A DNA stretch of 64,000 bases from an uncultured Flavobacterium sp. (GTDB lineage: Bacteria > Bacteroidota > Bacteroidia > Flavobacteriales > Flavobacteriaceae): positions 52,145 through 116,144 of the forward strand of contig NZ_OY730234.1 in NCBI RefSeq assembly GCF_963422545.1, read 5' to 3'. Numbering within the stretch: the stretch's first letter is position 1; each line of letters begins with the position of its first letter. The translations under genes and the position numbers were made by a program. The notes beneath the pieces were generated by a model. That model was not told the origin of the DNA and did not search any database. It worked only from the letters and a program-made list of their open reading frames with translations. Below, in pieces: positions 51,699 to 61,539 of this stretch.

Positions 51699-53216
51699 TT
51701 ACTTTTTGAATATTTTTGATAGTACACCAAAAACACCTCTGATAAAAGTAGCGCTCGTTACGACTTTCAGTACTGATTTTCCAACAACACTTGCTGTGCT
51801 GGGTTCAGATTTTGAGGATCTTGTAGGTGCTTCCTCTTCTTGTTCTGCGCTGGCTTGAACTGCATCGGCAATTTTTTTGTTCAGCATTTCATAAGCACTT
51901 TCACGATCAATTTCTTCAGCGTATTTTTTAACGAGTTTCGATTTGTTGTTTATTTCTTCAATTTCGTCAGCAGTCAAAATATCCATTCGACTCATTGGCG
52001 CACGCATCATTGTTGCTACAAGCGGCGTTGGAATACCTTTTTCATTCAGGGCTGTAACCAAAGCTTCTCCAATTCCTAGATTAGTCAACAATTCATCTGT
52101 TTTATAATATTGAGAAGTTGGATAATTATCGGCAGTTTTTTTTATCGCTTGTCTGTCATTTGCTGTAAAAGCCCTAAGTGCATGCTGAATCTTTAATCCT
52201 AATTGTGCCAAAACACCACTTGGGACATCCATTGGATTTTGGGTTACAAAATAAATACCGACACCTTTAGAACGAATCAGTTTTACAATAGTTTCAATTT
52301 GTTCTAGTAAAGCTTTGCTGGCTTCGTTAAAAATTAAATGTGCTTCATCAATAAAAATAACTAGTTCAGGTTGTTCAGCATCTCCTTTTTCGGGCATTTT
52401 TTGATAAATTTCAGCTAATAAACTCAACATAAAAGTCGAGAATAATTTTGGTTTATCCTGAATATCCGTTAAGCGGATGATGTTTACGTATCCTTTTCCG
52501 TTTTCGTCAATACGCATCAAATCATCAGTTTCAAAAGATGTTTCTCCAAAAAATAAATCTCCGCCTTGTTGCTCTAATTCAATGATTTTTCTTAAAATAG
52601 TTCCAGTGGTGGCAGTTGATATTTTACCGTAACTCGCTGCAATTTCATCTTTGCCTTCTTCGGTTATGTAATTAATGACTTTTTTAATGTCCTTTAAATC
52701 TAATAAAGCCATTTGGTTGTCATCGCAATATTTGAAAATAACAGATACAACTCCGGCCTGAGTATCATTTAAATCTAAAATACGGGAAAATAATACGGGA
52801 CCAAATTCAGAAACTGTAGCACGCAGGCGAACTCCGTTTTGTTTTGACAAAGACATTAGTTCAACCGGAAAAGAAGCTATATTATAAGGTATGTTTATTT
52901 TTGCATGTCGCTCTGTAATAAAATCTTCCTCTTTTCCTTCTTTTGCGATTCCGCTAAAATCGCCCTTTATGTCCATCATTAAAACCGGGATTCCGGCATT
53001 TGATAGTTGCTCAGAAAAAACTTGTATTGTTTTTGTTTTTCCTGTTCCAGTTGCACCTGCAATTAACCCGTGGCGGTTTAAGGTTTTTAAAGGAATTTTA
53101 ACGTGTGCCTCAGCAATAGGCTCTCCATCTAGTATGGCTCCCCCTAAAATGATACTGTCACCTTTAGATAAATAGCCATTGTTTATATCTTGAATGAAAT
53201 TATCTTTTTTATTCAT
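51699..53216 (-). CDS. HerA-like ATPase (DUF853)
   Basis: A 505-residue P-loop ATPase of the HerA/FtsK superfamily, DUF853 (YjgR-like). Walker A is GATGTGKTKTIQ at about residues 56-67, Walker B is LVIFIDEAHLIF near 285, and the sensor region is FVTQNPMDVPSGVLAQLG with an arginine-bearing LRAFTANDRQAIKK. DUF853 proteins are predicted DNA or protein translocases; no NurA nuclease partner is nearby, so a repair role is not implied. The C-terminal 60 residues are a low-complexity linker with a short hydrophobic tail. Confidence 0.92.
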   Translation of the reverse strand: MNKKDNFIQDINNGYLSKGDSIILGGAILDGEPIAEAHVKIPLKTLNRHGLIAGATGTGKTKTIQVFSEQLSNAGIPVLMMDIKGDFSGIAKEGKEEDFITERHAKINIPYNIASFPVELMSLSKQNGVRLRATVSEFGPVLFSRILDLNDTQAGVVSVIFKYCDDNQMALLDLKDIKKVINYITEEGKDEIAASYGKISTATTGTILRKIIELEQQGGDLFFGETSFETDDLMRIDENGKGYVNIIRLTDIQDKPKLFSTFMLSLLAEIYQKMPEKGDAEQPELVIFIDEAHLIFNEASKALLEQIETIVKLIRSKGVGIYFVTQNPMDVPSGVLAQLGLKIQHALRAFTANDRQAIKKTADNYPTSQYYKTDELLTNLGIGEALVTALNEKGIPTPLVATMMRAPMSRMDILTADEIEEINNKSKLVKKYAEEIDRESAYEMLNKKIADAVQASAEQEEEAPTRSSKSEPSTASVVGKSVLKVVTSATFIRGVFGVLSKIFKK

Positions 53217-53595
53217 GTTTTTATTTGTAATTTAGATGATTATAAGAGTATTGTTCTGTTTTTTAACATTTTTTGATCGTTTTTTTTAGTAGGAAAAAGC
53301 TTTTTTTGATTGAAAATAATACAAAAAATAATTTCGCAACTTTTTAAGAAGATATCAAAGGAATGTTTGAATATTTACTAAAACGTTGTAATTTTCCCAT
53401 TAATAGCCCTTTTTTTTGTTTTATTTAAAAAATGATGTGGGCAATTTAATGAGATATTTTTTAAATTGACGTTAAATTTCCTTCAATAAAATTAAAAAAA
53501 GTTTTTTTATTTAAACTAAACGTATAAATTTGCTACCCTACAAGTTAAATATAACTAAAAAATAAAATTATTTAAAACTATTAAAATTAAAAAAA
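53217..53595. other. Promoter region between the HerA-like gene and exbB
   Basis: 379 very AT-rich bases with many T runs and no gene. TAAATTTG at 53525-53532 is a good -7 box for exbB, and the -33 region is a T tract without TTG. Confidence 0.6.
53525..53532 (+). promoter_or_regulatory. -7 promoter box of the exbB operon
   Basis: TAAATTTG matches TAnnTTTG and lies 63 bases before the exbB ATG. Confidence 0.6.
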
Positions 53596-54420
53596 ATGGC
53601 AAACGTTAAAGTTAAAAAAGAAAGCACTTCAAATGGAGGAGGAATGATTACAGGAATCATTATTGTTGCGTGTATTTTAGTTGGGGTGTTTATTTGGAAA
53701 GTAATCATGGGAGATGCGTCTAACTTCGAGGGAGGTAACCCAGAAACAGGTCACCCGATCAATACATTAGGACAAGTATATAAAGGAGGTTTCATCGTAC
53801 CAGTATTATTAGGTATGTTTTTAATGGTTGTTGTTTTTTCTATTGAAAGATTTATCGTTATCGGTAAAGCTGCTGGTAAAGCTAACTTAGATGCATTTAT
53901 GAAAAATGTACAAGGAAGTATTAAAGAAGGAAACATCGAAGCTGCTATCGCTTCATGTGACAAACAACAAGGTTCAGTTGCAAATGCAATTAAATCTGCT
54001 TTGATTAAATATCAAGATGTTAAAAAAGAAGGATTCAACAGTGAAGAAGCTTCAGAAGTAATCCACAAAGAAATTGAAGAGGCAACTTCATTAGAAATGC
54101 CAATGTTAGAGAAAAACATGACTATTATCTCTACTTTAGTATCATTAGGAACTTTAGGAGGATTATTAGGAACTGTATCAGGTATGATTAAAGCGTTTGG
54201 TGCGTTAGCTTCTGCTGGAACTCCTGACCAAGCTGCTCTTGCAACAGGTATCTCTGAAGCACTTATCAACACTGCAACAGGTATCTCTACTTCTATCTTA
54301 GCTATCGTTTCTTACAACTTCTTTACTGCTAAAATTGATGATTTAACTTACTCTATCGATGAGGCTGGTACTACAATCGTAAATACTTACAGAAGATTCA
54401 GAGGAAGTTTGAAACAATAA
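53596..54420 (+). CDS. exbB: ExbB/TolQ-type proton channel protein
   Basis: A 274-residue inner-membrane protein with three main membrane helices (about 18-38, 70-90 and a C-terminal pair around 165-235). The MotA/TolQ/ExbB pattern is seen in MLEKNMTIISTLVSLGTLGG and the later GISEALINTATGISTSILAI. It forms the pentameric channel that uses proton flow to energise TonB. It opens a compact operon with two ExbDs, TonB and further envelope proteins. Confidence 0.93.
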   Translation: MANVKVKKESTSNGGGMITGIIIVACILVGVFIWKVIMGDASNFEGGNPETGHPINTLGQVYKGGFIVPVLLGMFLMVVVFSIERFIVIGKAAGKANLDAFMKNVQGSIKEGNIEAAIASCDKQQGSVANAIKSALIKYQDVKKEGFNSEEASEVIHKEIEEATSLEMPMLEKNMTIISTLVSLGTLGGLLGTVSGMIKAFGALASAGTPDQAALATGISEALINTATGISTSILAIVSYNFFTAKIDDLTYSIDEAGTTIVNTYRRFRGSLKQ

Positions 54421-54476
54421 TTAATTTTTGATTATAATAATTACAATTAATTATATCAAAATAAAAATAAAAGAGA

Positions 54477-55103
54477 ATGGCTAAAATAAAAATGAAAAAA
54501 AAGTCAACATCGACAGATATGACTGCCATGTGTGATGTTGCGTTCCTTTTGCTTACGTTCTTTATTTTGACCGCTACTGCTAAGGTGCCTGAAGCACTTC
54601 CTGTAGATATGCCTTCTTCTACTGTTCAAAGTAAATTACCAGATTCTGATTTGGCAATTATTACTATAGGTAAAGACAAAGACGGGAAAAGCAAAGTGTT
54701 TTTTGACATCAAAGGAAGGGAGATTCGTAAAAGAACTCTTGAAGGTATAGGTGCAAAATTCGGTGTGACTTTTTCAGAAGATGATAAAACTAAATTTGCT
54801 TTAATGGATGACTTCGGTGTACCGGTTGCAAATTTGAAAGACATCATTGCTATGAAAGCGTCTGATAGAGTGAAAGCAAATCAACCTGGAATCCCAATCG
54901 ATTCTTTAGATAATCAATTAAAAGAATGGTTGTTGATTTCAAGAAGAGCAGCAATTGACCTTGATGATAAAGAATTGCAGATCGCCATTAAGGGAGATGC
55001 TAAAGAACAGTATCCACAAATCAAAAAGATTATGGATATTTTACAAGATCAAAAAATCAATTCCTTTAACTTAGTTACAGGTATGAGAGGAAAAGACTTT
55101 TAA
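54477..55103 (+). CDS. exbD: ExbD, first paralogue
   Basis: A 208-residue single-span protein. The proton-carrying Asp is in the membrane helix (STDMTAMCDVAFLLLTFFIL, about residues 12-31). A periplasmic domain follows, longer than the 140 residues of the classic E. coli ExbD, with an extra central segment (about 75-150). The gap to exbB is 56 bases. Two different exbD genes suggest a mixed ExbD dimer inside the ExbB ring. Confidence 0.92.
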   Translation: MAKIKMKKKSTSTDMTAMCDVAFLLLTFFILTATAKVPEALPVDMPSSTVQSKLPDSDLAIITIGKDKDGKSKVFFDIKGREIRKRTLEGIGAKFGVTFSEDDKTKFALMDDFGVPVANLKDIIAMKASDRVKANQPGIPIDSLDNQLKEWLLISRRAAIDLDDKELQIAIKGDAKEQYPQIKKIMDILQDQKINSFNLVTGMRGKDF

Positions 55104-55122
55104 TTAAAAAAGATACACTAAA

Positions 55123-55680
55123 ATGGCTGAATTAAATACCGGCGACGGTGGTGGCGGAAAAGGTGGTAAAGTAAGAAGTAAAAAGCAAAACTCGAAAGTC
55201 GATTTAACGGCGATGGTAGATTTGGCCTTCTTATTGATCACATTCTTTATGTTAACCACATCGTTGTCAAAACCTCAATCGATGGATTTGTCTCTGCCAG
55301 ATAAAGATCCAGATCCGACGGTAAAACCGACGAAAGTAGATGAGAATCGTACAATGACAGTAATGTTGGGAGAGAAGAATAAAATGGTTTATTATATGGG
55401 ATTATTAGAAAGTCCAATTGCTGGACCTAAAGATATCGCGTATGGTAAAGATGGTATTCGTAGAGAAGTTCTTAAAAGAAAGAAATCAGTTTTAGAATAT
55501 TCTACAGGTTTAGGGAAACCTAAAAACGGAATTATTGTCATTATTAAACCAAGTAAAAAATCAACTTACCGTAATTTAGTTGATATTTTGGATGAGATGG
55601 CGATTTCTGGAGTTGAAACTTATGCTATTGTTCCTGAGTTTTCACCGGAAGAAACTAAATTGATAGATCCTACTAAATAA
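55123..55680 (+). CDS. exbD: ExbD, second paralogue
   Basis: A 185-residue ExbD with a Gly/Lys-rich cytoplasmic start (NTGDGGGGKGGKVRSKKQNS) and the Asp-bearing helix VDLTAMVDLAFLLITFFMLT at about 27-46. The periplasmic part ends in LVDILDEMAISGVETYAIVP. It differs clearly from the first ExbD. The gene begins 19 bases after the first exbD. Confidence 0.92.
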   Translation: MAELNTGDGGGGKGGKVRSKKQNSKVDLTAMVDLAFLLITFFMLTTSLSKPQSMDLSLPDKDPDPTVKPTKVDENRTMTVMLGEKNKMVYYMGLLESPIAGPKDIAYGKDGIRREVLKRKKSVLEYSTGLGKPKNGIIVIIKPSKKSTYRNLVDILDEMAISGVETYAIVPEFSPEETKLIDPTK

Positions 55681-55717
55681 GAGATATCTTGTTTTAACAT
55701 CCTAATAATCAAGAAAA

Positions 55718-56515
55718 ATGAAATTAGATATTATAAAAAATCAGTGGCTTGATATCGTATTCGAAGGACGTAATAAGATATATGGAGCATATGAGCTAAG
55801 AAAAGCAAATACTAAAACAACGGTAAAAGCGCTTATCATTGGTTCTGTTATTTTTGCCTTTGCTGTTGCAGCTCCTCTTATTGCAAGCTTTTTACCAGAT
55901 TCTAGTGAAGATGATGCGAATAAAGATATTAAGATTGCTACAGTAAAATTACCTCCTAAAAAAGAGGAAGTTAAGCCAAATGAACCACCACCACCACCAC
56001 CACCACCAAAAGTGGATCAGGTTAAGTTTGTGAAACCGGTTGTTGCTAAGGCAAATGAAGTTACTGAAGATCCTCCAAAAATTGAGGAACTTAAAGATAA
56101 AAAAGTTGGTTCTGAAACTATCAAAGGAGATCCGGATGCAGTTTTAACTGTTGATGAGCCAGTAGGTACTGGAACTGCTGCAGTAGTTGAAGAAGATAAC
56201 CAAGTATATAACACAGCTGGTATCGAAGTAAAACCGGATTTCCCTGGAGGAATTGATAAATTCTACAAATTCGTAGGAAACAATTATAAGACTCCTGAAG
56301 AAGAAGGTTTAAAAGGTAAAGTTTATGTTACGTTTGTAGTTGAAAAAGACGGTTCATTAACCGACATTAAAGTTTTAAGGGATATCGGTTACGGTACAGG
56401 AGCAGAAGCAATTCGTGTTCTTAAAAAATGTCCAAAATGGACTCCTGGTGAGCAAAATGGTAAAAAAGTTAGGGTTCTTTACTCTCTACCTATTACGATT
56501 CAATCTGCAGACTAA
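55718..56515 (+). CDS. tonB: Energy transducer TonB
   Basis: A 265-residue TonB. A cytoplasmic segment (MKLDIIKNQWLDIVFEGRNK) is followed by one membrane helix (about 36-58), a proline-rich spacer (NEPPPPPPPPKVDQ), a Glu/Lys linker and a C-terminal domain (PDFPGGIDKFYKFVGNNYKT, GKVYVTFVVEKDGSLTDIKV, PKWTPGEQNGKKVRV) that contacts outer-membrane receptors. The N-terminal extension before the helix is typical of Bacteroidota. Its stop overlaps the next ATG by one base. Confidence 0.94.
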   Translation: MKLDIIKNQWLDIVFEGRNKIYGAYELRKANTKTTVKALIIGSVIFAFAVAAPLIASFLPDSSEDDANKDIKIATVKLPPKKEEVKPNEPPPPPPPPKVDQVKFVKPVVAKANEVTEDPPKIEELKDKKVGSETIKGDPDAVLTVDEPVGTGTAAVVEEDNQVYNTAGIEVKPDFPGGIDKFYKFVGNNYKTPEEEGLKGKVYVTFVVEKDGSLTDIKVLRDIGYGTGAEAIRVLKKCPKWTPGEQNGKKVRVLYSLPITIQSAD

Positions 56516-56745
56516 TGTTAAGAAATATGCTTAATAATATTCAGAAGAAATCGCTCAAAGAGCGATTTCTTCTTGTTTTAGGAATACTGTTTTTTTTAAT
56601 ATATCTTGTACTGGGTTTAATGATTATGTTTTGGGAAAAGATTCCATTAGACTGGGAACCAAAATACAGATATGCTTTTGGTGGTTTGCTAATTGTTTAT
56701 TCAGCAATCCGCTTTTTGAGATTAATTAATTCAAACGCAGAGTAA
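56515..56745 (+). CDS. Small two-helix membrane protein in the TonB operon
   Basis: A 76-residue protein with two hydrophobic segments (about 18-38 and 50-68) joined by a loop (FWEKIPLDWEPKYRYAFG). The start overlaps the tonB stop by one base (TAATG), so translation is coupled. I do not recognise a named function; its position suggests an accessory factor for the TonB complex. Confidence 0.8.
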   Translation: MLRNMLNNIQKKSLKERFLLVLGILFFLIYLVLGLMIMFWEKIPLDWEPKYRYAFGGLLIVYSAIRFLRLINSNAE

Positions 56746-56747
56746 TT

Positions 56748-57671
56748 ATGTTAAAATATAGTAGAGTTTTTGGTTTGGTTGCTTTTGCCTTTTTGTTTGC
56801 CATGTGTAACCAAAAAAGCAAAAATGATTCTGATAAAGAAACGATCTTAAAAGGAAAAATGGATATTACAGTTGATGAAACCATAAAGCCAATTGTAGAT
56901 GACCAAGTTGCTGTTTTTGAAGGGACTTATTATAAAGCTAAAATTAGCGTAGAACCTAAATCTGAGGCGGAGGTAATAAATGATTTATTGAATCAAAAAG
57001 CTAAAGTTGTTGTTATTACTAGAGATTTAACTCAGGAAGAAAAGACCAGATTCGACAAGAGTAAGATAAATCCTAGGGTTACGCCATTTGCTAAAGATGC
57101 AATTGCATTTATATCAAACAAAAGCAATAATGATACATTAATTGCGTTGAAAACTGTAATCGATTTTATGCAGGGTAAGGCTGATCCAAGAATTAAAGGT
57201 CTTGTTTTTGACAATCCAAACTCAAGTACGGTTCGTTACATGAAAGAATTGGCTAAGGTGAAAAATATTCCAGCTGCAGGTGTTTTTTCTTTTAAAACTA
57301 ACGATGAAGTTATTAAATTCGTTTCTGAGAATGATGGAATGATTGGTGTAGTTGGAGTAAACTGGTTGTCGCAACCGTCTCCAAATATGACTGATGTTAT
57401 TAAAAAAATAAATGTTTTGAGTGTTAAAGGTCTGAATGATAATCAATATTACAGTCCAACTCAAAATGATCTTGCAGAAGAGAAATATCCTTTGGCACGT
57501 GATTTGTTTATTATAAATTGTCAAGGTTATTCAGGTTTAGGAATGGGCTTTGCTTCATTCATTGCCGGAGATATTGGTCAACGCATTGTTTTAAAATCTG
57601 GATTACTACCGGTTAGAACACCAGGAAGAAAACTTAAAATTAGAAGTCAAATTATAAACGATAAAGAATAA
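56748..57671 (+). CDS. PstS-like substrate-binding lipoprotein
   Basis: A 307-residue lipoprotein (lipobox LFAMC, lipidated Cys20) with the fold of phosphate-type periplasmic binding proteins: KMDITVDETIKPIVDDQVAV, the mid-domain KDAIAFISNKSNND, and NPNSSTVRYMKELAK. There is no PstABC ABC transporter nearby. Its location between a TonB-complex gene and a TPR protein gene suggests a sensory or chaperone role in the envelope rather than ABC import. It starts 2 bases after the previous gene. Confidence 0.85.
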   Translation: MLKYSRVFGLVAFAFLFAMCNQKSKNDSDKETILKGKMDITVDETIKPIVDDQVAVFEGTYYKAKISVEPKSEAEVINDLLNQKAKVVVITRDLTQEEKTRFDKSKINPRVTPFAKDAIAFISNKSNNDTLIALKTVIDFMQGKADPRIKGLVFDNPNSSTVRYMKELAKVKNIPAAGVFSFKTNDEVIKFVSENDGMIGVVGVNWLSQPSPNMTDVIKKINVLSVKGLNDNQYYSPTQNDLAEEKYPLARDLFIINCQGYSGLGMGFASFIAGDIGQRIVLKSGLLPVRTPGRKLKIRSQIINDKE

Positions 57672-57687
57672 ATTAATTACAATAAAG

Positions 57688-59356
57688 ATGAATAAATTTA
57701 AAATTTTTAGTCTTGCCTTAGTTGCTTCAGCTTCTGTAGCAAAAGCGCAAGATATCAACCAAGCTAAGAAGGCAATCGATGCTGAGCAATTTGATAAAGC
57801 AAAATCATTATTAAAATCAATCATCAAAGCTAAACCTTCTGATGGAGAAGCTAATTTTGTTTTAGGTAATATTTACTTGAATCAGACTATTGTTGATTCT
57901 GCTAAAATTTATTACTTAAATGGATTAGAAGCAGCAGATAAGAAAAACTTAAATTATATAGGATTAGGTCAATTAGATCTTGATGCTAAAAATGCAGCTT
58001 CTGCTAAAGCCAATTTTGATTTGGCAGCAAAAGACATGAAACGTAAAGATGTAAATGAATTTATTTATATCGGTAGAGCTTACATGAATTCTACAAATCC
58101 TGATTACACAAGTGCTGTTGCAATTTTAAAAAGAGCTTTGTTAGTTGATCCACAAAACGCTACTGCGCTTTTAGCAATCGGAGATGCTTATTATGGAGCA
58201 AATAATCAAAATGATGCTTACAAAGCATATCGTGATGCATTTACTGCAGATCCAACTCTTTTAAGAGCAAAAAATGCAATTAGGTGTTCTTTTAAAAGGT
58301 GCTAAATCTTACGAAGAAGCTATTAAATCTTTTAATGAGGTTATTGCTTTAGATGCTGGTTATGGACCTGTTTACAGAGAATTAGCAGAAACATATTACA
58401 AATGGGCTAGAAACAAACCATCTACTCAACAAGTGAATTACCAAAAAGCAATCTCTAACTACGAGAAATATCTAAGTCTTACTGATCATTCTTTGGATTC
58501 AAGAATGCGTCATGCTGATTTCCTGATCTTAGTAAAAGACTATAAAGCTCTTGAAGCTGAAGCTAACAAAATGATTGAGTTGGATAAAGTTAATCCTAGA
58601 ATTTTTAGATATTTAGGATATTCTGCTTATGAAAATGGAAACATTGATATTGCTATCAAATCATTAGAAGATTATGTAAAAGTTCCTACGAATAAAATAA
58701 TTGCAAAAGATTACTTGTATTTAGGATTCGCTAAAATCAAAAAAGGAACTGGAGCTGATGGTGTAGTTAGTGCTGCAGCTTTTGATGCTGGTTTGGCTGA
58801 TATTAAAAAGGCTGTAGCTATGGAGCCTTTGGCAGTTGAAGATCTTGGAGATTTTGGAAAAGATTTGTTTACTAAAAAACAATACAATCAAGCTGCTGCT
58901 TTATATGAATTAAGTGCTACTAATACAGATTCTAAAAATTATTTGAACGATAATGTATATTTTGGTATTTCACTTTATTATGCAAATGCAAATAAAGAAA
59001 AAACAGCTATTGATGCAGCCGGTTTAGCTAAAGCTGATGCTGCATTTGACAGAGTGTTAATTGCTTCTCCAACATACGATGAGGCTTATTTATACAAAGG
59101 TAGAATCAACAATTTATTAGAAAAAGATGATTTAATTATTAAAAACTACCAAGAGTATATTAATAGAACATCTGCTAAAGGTGCTGAAGAACTTGCAAAA
59201 CCTGCAACAGTTAAAAAAATTGTAGAATCTTATAATAGTATTGGAGCAAGTTATGCTAATACTGACAAAGCTAAAGCTGTTGAATATTTCAATAAAACTT
59301 TAGTTTTAGATCCTACTAATGCTTACGCAACACAATCTGTAAAAGCTTTAAAATAA
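57688..59356 (+). pseudogene. Secreted tetratricopeptide repeat protein, one-base frameshift
   Basis: A signal peptide (MNKFKIFSLALVASASVAKA) precedes many TPR units (for example GEANFVLGNIYLNQTIVDSA, NATALLAIGDAYYGANNQND). The frame from 57688 stops at 58305 as ...LRAKNAIRCSFKRC. The +1 frame continues as MQLGVLLKGAKSYEEAIKSF through to 59356. One extra A in the six-A run at 58269-58274 explains it, and the joined product has 555 residues. It is the last gene of the TonB operon, 16 bases after the PstS-like gene. The damage may be a sequencing error in the A run. Confidence 0.88.
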
Positions 59357-59381
59357 TTAAAGACTTTTAATTAAATATAAA

Positions 59382-59414
59382 AACCGATAGTTCAAAGAGC
59401 TATCGGTTTTTTTT
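59382..59414 (+). terminator. Terminator of the TonB operon
   Basis: AACCGATAG pairs with CTATCGGTT around a loop TTCAAAGAG and is followed by T7, 26 bases after the stop. Confidence 0.85.
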
Positions 59415-59440
59415 GTTCCGTATTTAATTGACTATCTTTG
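59413..59440 (+). promoter_or_regulatory. queE promoter
   Basis: TTG at 59413-59415 and TATCTTTG at 59433-59440 are 17 bases apart and precede the queE ATG by 17 bases. Confidence 0.7.
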
Positions 59441-59457
59441 CACTTTAAAATAAAATA

Positions 59458-60090
59458 ATGTTATCAAAAGAAATACAATTAGAAGTTAATAAAGGAGCAA
59501 TGTTGCCTTTGATGGAAGAGTTTTATACAATTCAGGGAGAAGGTTTTCATACAGGAACAGCTGCATACTTTATACGAATTGGAGGATGTGATGTTGGTTG
59601 TCACTGGTGTGATGTGAAGGAGAGTTGGAATGCTGAATTACATCCGCCAACAAGTGTTGATTTAATTGTGAATAATGCGTCTAGTTATGCAGATACTGTC
59701 GTAATTACAGGAGGAGAACCATTGACCTGGGATATGACATTGTTGACGAAACAATTGAAAGATAAGAATTTAAAAGTTCATATAGAAACCTCAGGAGCTT
59801 ATCCGTTAACAGGAACGTGGGATTGGATTTGTCTTTCGCCTAAAAAGAATAAGTTACCAACTCAAACGGTATATGACAATGCACATGAATTAAAGGTAAT
59901 TATTTACAATAGACACGATTTTATCTTTGCTGAAGAACAAGCGGAACTTGTAAATAATAAAGCAATTTTATTCCTTCAGCCAGAATGGAGTAAAAAAGAA
60001 GAGATGACACCATTGATTGTTGATTATGTAATGAACAATCCTAAATGGAGAGTTTCACTTCAAACACATAAATATTTAAATATCCCTTAA
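59458..60090 (+). CDS. queE: 7-carboxy-7-deazaguanine synthase
   Basis: A 210-residue radical SAM enzyme that contracts the ring of 6-carboxytetrahydropterin to 7-carboxy-7-deazaguanine on the way to queuosine. The 4Fe-4S motif is CxxxCxxC in GCDVGCHWCDVK (about residues 39-50). The substrate part EEFYTIQGEGFHTGTAAYFI and the SAM-binding TGGEPLTW are intact. Length is typical. It has its own promoter and terminator. Confidence 0.95.
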   Translation: MLSKEIQLEVNKGAMLPLMEEFYTIQGEGFHTGTAAYFIRIGGCDVGCHWCDVKESWNAELHPPTSVDLIVNNASSYADTVVITGGEPLTWDMTLLTKQLKDKNLKVHIETSGAYPLTGTWDWICLSPKKNKLPTQTVYDNAHELKVIIYNRHDFIFAEEQAELVNNKAILFLQPEWSKKEEMTPLIVDYVMNNPKWRVSLQTHKYLNIP

Positions 60091-60103
60091 GTATTATAAA
60101 TAA

Positions 60104-60127
60104 AAAATCTCTTCGGCCGAAGAGATT
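60104..60127 (+). terminator. queE terminator
   Basis: AATCTCTTCGG pairs with CCGAAGAGATT, a palindrome followed by T6, 14 bases after the stop. Confidence 0.85.
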
Positions 60128-60182
60128 TTTTATTTTTGGTAAACAATAAACAATGTTTAAAAAAAAAAGATATAGTTTCTGT

Positions 60183-60732
60183 TTATTGCCAGTTTTTGTA
60201 TTTCTTTAAAGTAGTAATATGTGCAAGATGGTGGTTTCCATGCCACGCATAGCTTCCAATAATTTGTTTAATTCTGTATTCAGAATTGTTTTCAGGATGA
60301 ATAAAAGATTTTTCGAGATCAGCTTCTGATAAATTTTTCATTATATAAACTAGTCTAAAATGTAAGCCTTCTAATAAAGTTAGTGTTGGCTGAATTGGCA
60401 TGTTTAAATTGTCGTGTAATTCAGACCATAGGACTTCGTCATAAGCTTTTATTACAGGATTGTTTTTCGGTCAAAGCCCATTTTATTCTAATATAGCAAT
60501 TCATATGACTTTCGGCGCAATGATGAATCACTTGTCGAACAGTCCATCCGCCGGGGCGATATGGTGTATCTAATTGTTTGTCGGTCAAATTAATCGTTTC
60601 TTTTTTTAATTTTTCCGGAAAAGACTCGATTTCTGCAATTTTTTCGGTGATATACGCAGGAGTATATTCCTGTGGAAAATTCAAATTTTTCCTATTGGAT
60701 ACTTTAATTTTTCTAAATCTAATGTTTTCCAT
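60183..60732 (-). pseudogene. YfiT/DinB-like metal-dependent transferase, one-base frameshift
   Basis: The first part (from 60732) shows KKETINLTDKQLDTPYRPGG and WTVRQVIHHCAESHMNCYIR, with the metal-binding His of the bacillithiol S-transferase/DinB family. It breaks after IRIKWALTEK. The second part (to 60183) carries MPIQPTLTLLEGLHFRLVYI and SYAWHGNHHLAHITTLKKYK with the remaining histidines. One extra base in the run of five Ts at 60463-60467 (plus strand) accounts for the shift; repaired length is 182 residues. The function is probably thiol or other small-molecule transfer. Confidence 0.85.
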
Positions 60733-60750
60733 GATTGCAATGTTTTATTT

Positions 60751-61465
60751 TTAAATAGAAAGTTTGGCTAAGTAATCATAATGCTCACCCTCTAAAATAA
60801 GTTTCGCATTTTAGTCCGTTTGCGATTGCTGCATTCTGTAGCGTGTTATAATCTAAATACAACCAATCAAAAGGTTCTTCTTTTTCTCCTTTATAAGAAA
60901 TGTTGAAAACAAGTTCCCCGTAATAATCATTATTTGATGGAATCCATTTTCCGCCGTCCTCATCTTCATCAAACATATAAATGATATCAGAGCTTGTCTA
61001 TTAAAATTTGACCATCAGGATTTAAAAGAGATTTTAATTTTGACAAGTATTTATTGCAGTTTTCCAGTTTTCCAAAAATACCCGTTCCATTCATCAATAA
61101 AATGATTGTATCGAATTTTTTCTCCTTCAAAAATCAAAGTATGTTTTGAACTTTTGTGTTTTTTACACCACGCAGTTTGCAAGTTTCGATAGCTTTTTCT
61201 GAAATATCGATCGAAGTAACCTCTAATTTGCGATCATTTTGTAAAGACAGGCTAATGACTTCCGGCTCCACAGCCAACATCCAAAGTTTTTTCCAGTTGC
61301 TAATTGCAATGCTTTTTGCTCAAGTTTTGGCATTTCGTTATAAGAACGGAACAAATAATCAACGCTCATTTCGTCCTCTTCAGAAATTGAAGTTTCTGTA
61401 ATTATATTTTCCGGCGAATTATTGGTTTGAAAATCGAACATCGCTTTCCCAAATAGATCTTTCAT
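60751..61465 (-). pseudogene. SAM-dependent methyltransferase with several frameshifts
   Basis: The start reads MKDLFGKAMFDFQTNNSPEN and LEQKALQLATGK, then LDVGCGAGSHSL in another frame (motif I of class I methyltransferases), then a segment translating as NGTGIFGKLENCNKYL, and finally DEDEDGGKWIPSNNDYYGEL with YDYLAKLSI at the end. Extra bases are evident in the T run 61287-61292, at 61254-61255, in the T run 61116-61121, near 60994 and at 60785-60787. The order and completeness of the parts show one intact gene spoiled by small insertions, most simply by base-calling errors. Confidence 0.8.
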
Positions 61466-61539
61466 CGTAATTTAGTTCAAAGTTTAAGGTTTCAAGTTTA
61501 AAGTTGTTTAATTTTGCAGATCAACTTTAAATTTTAAAC

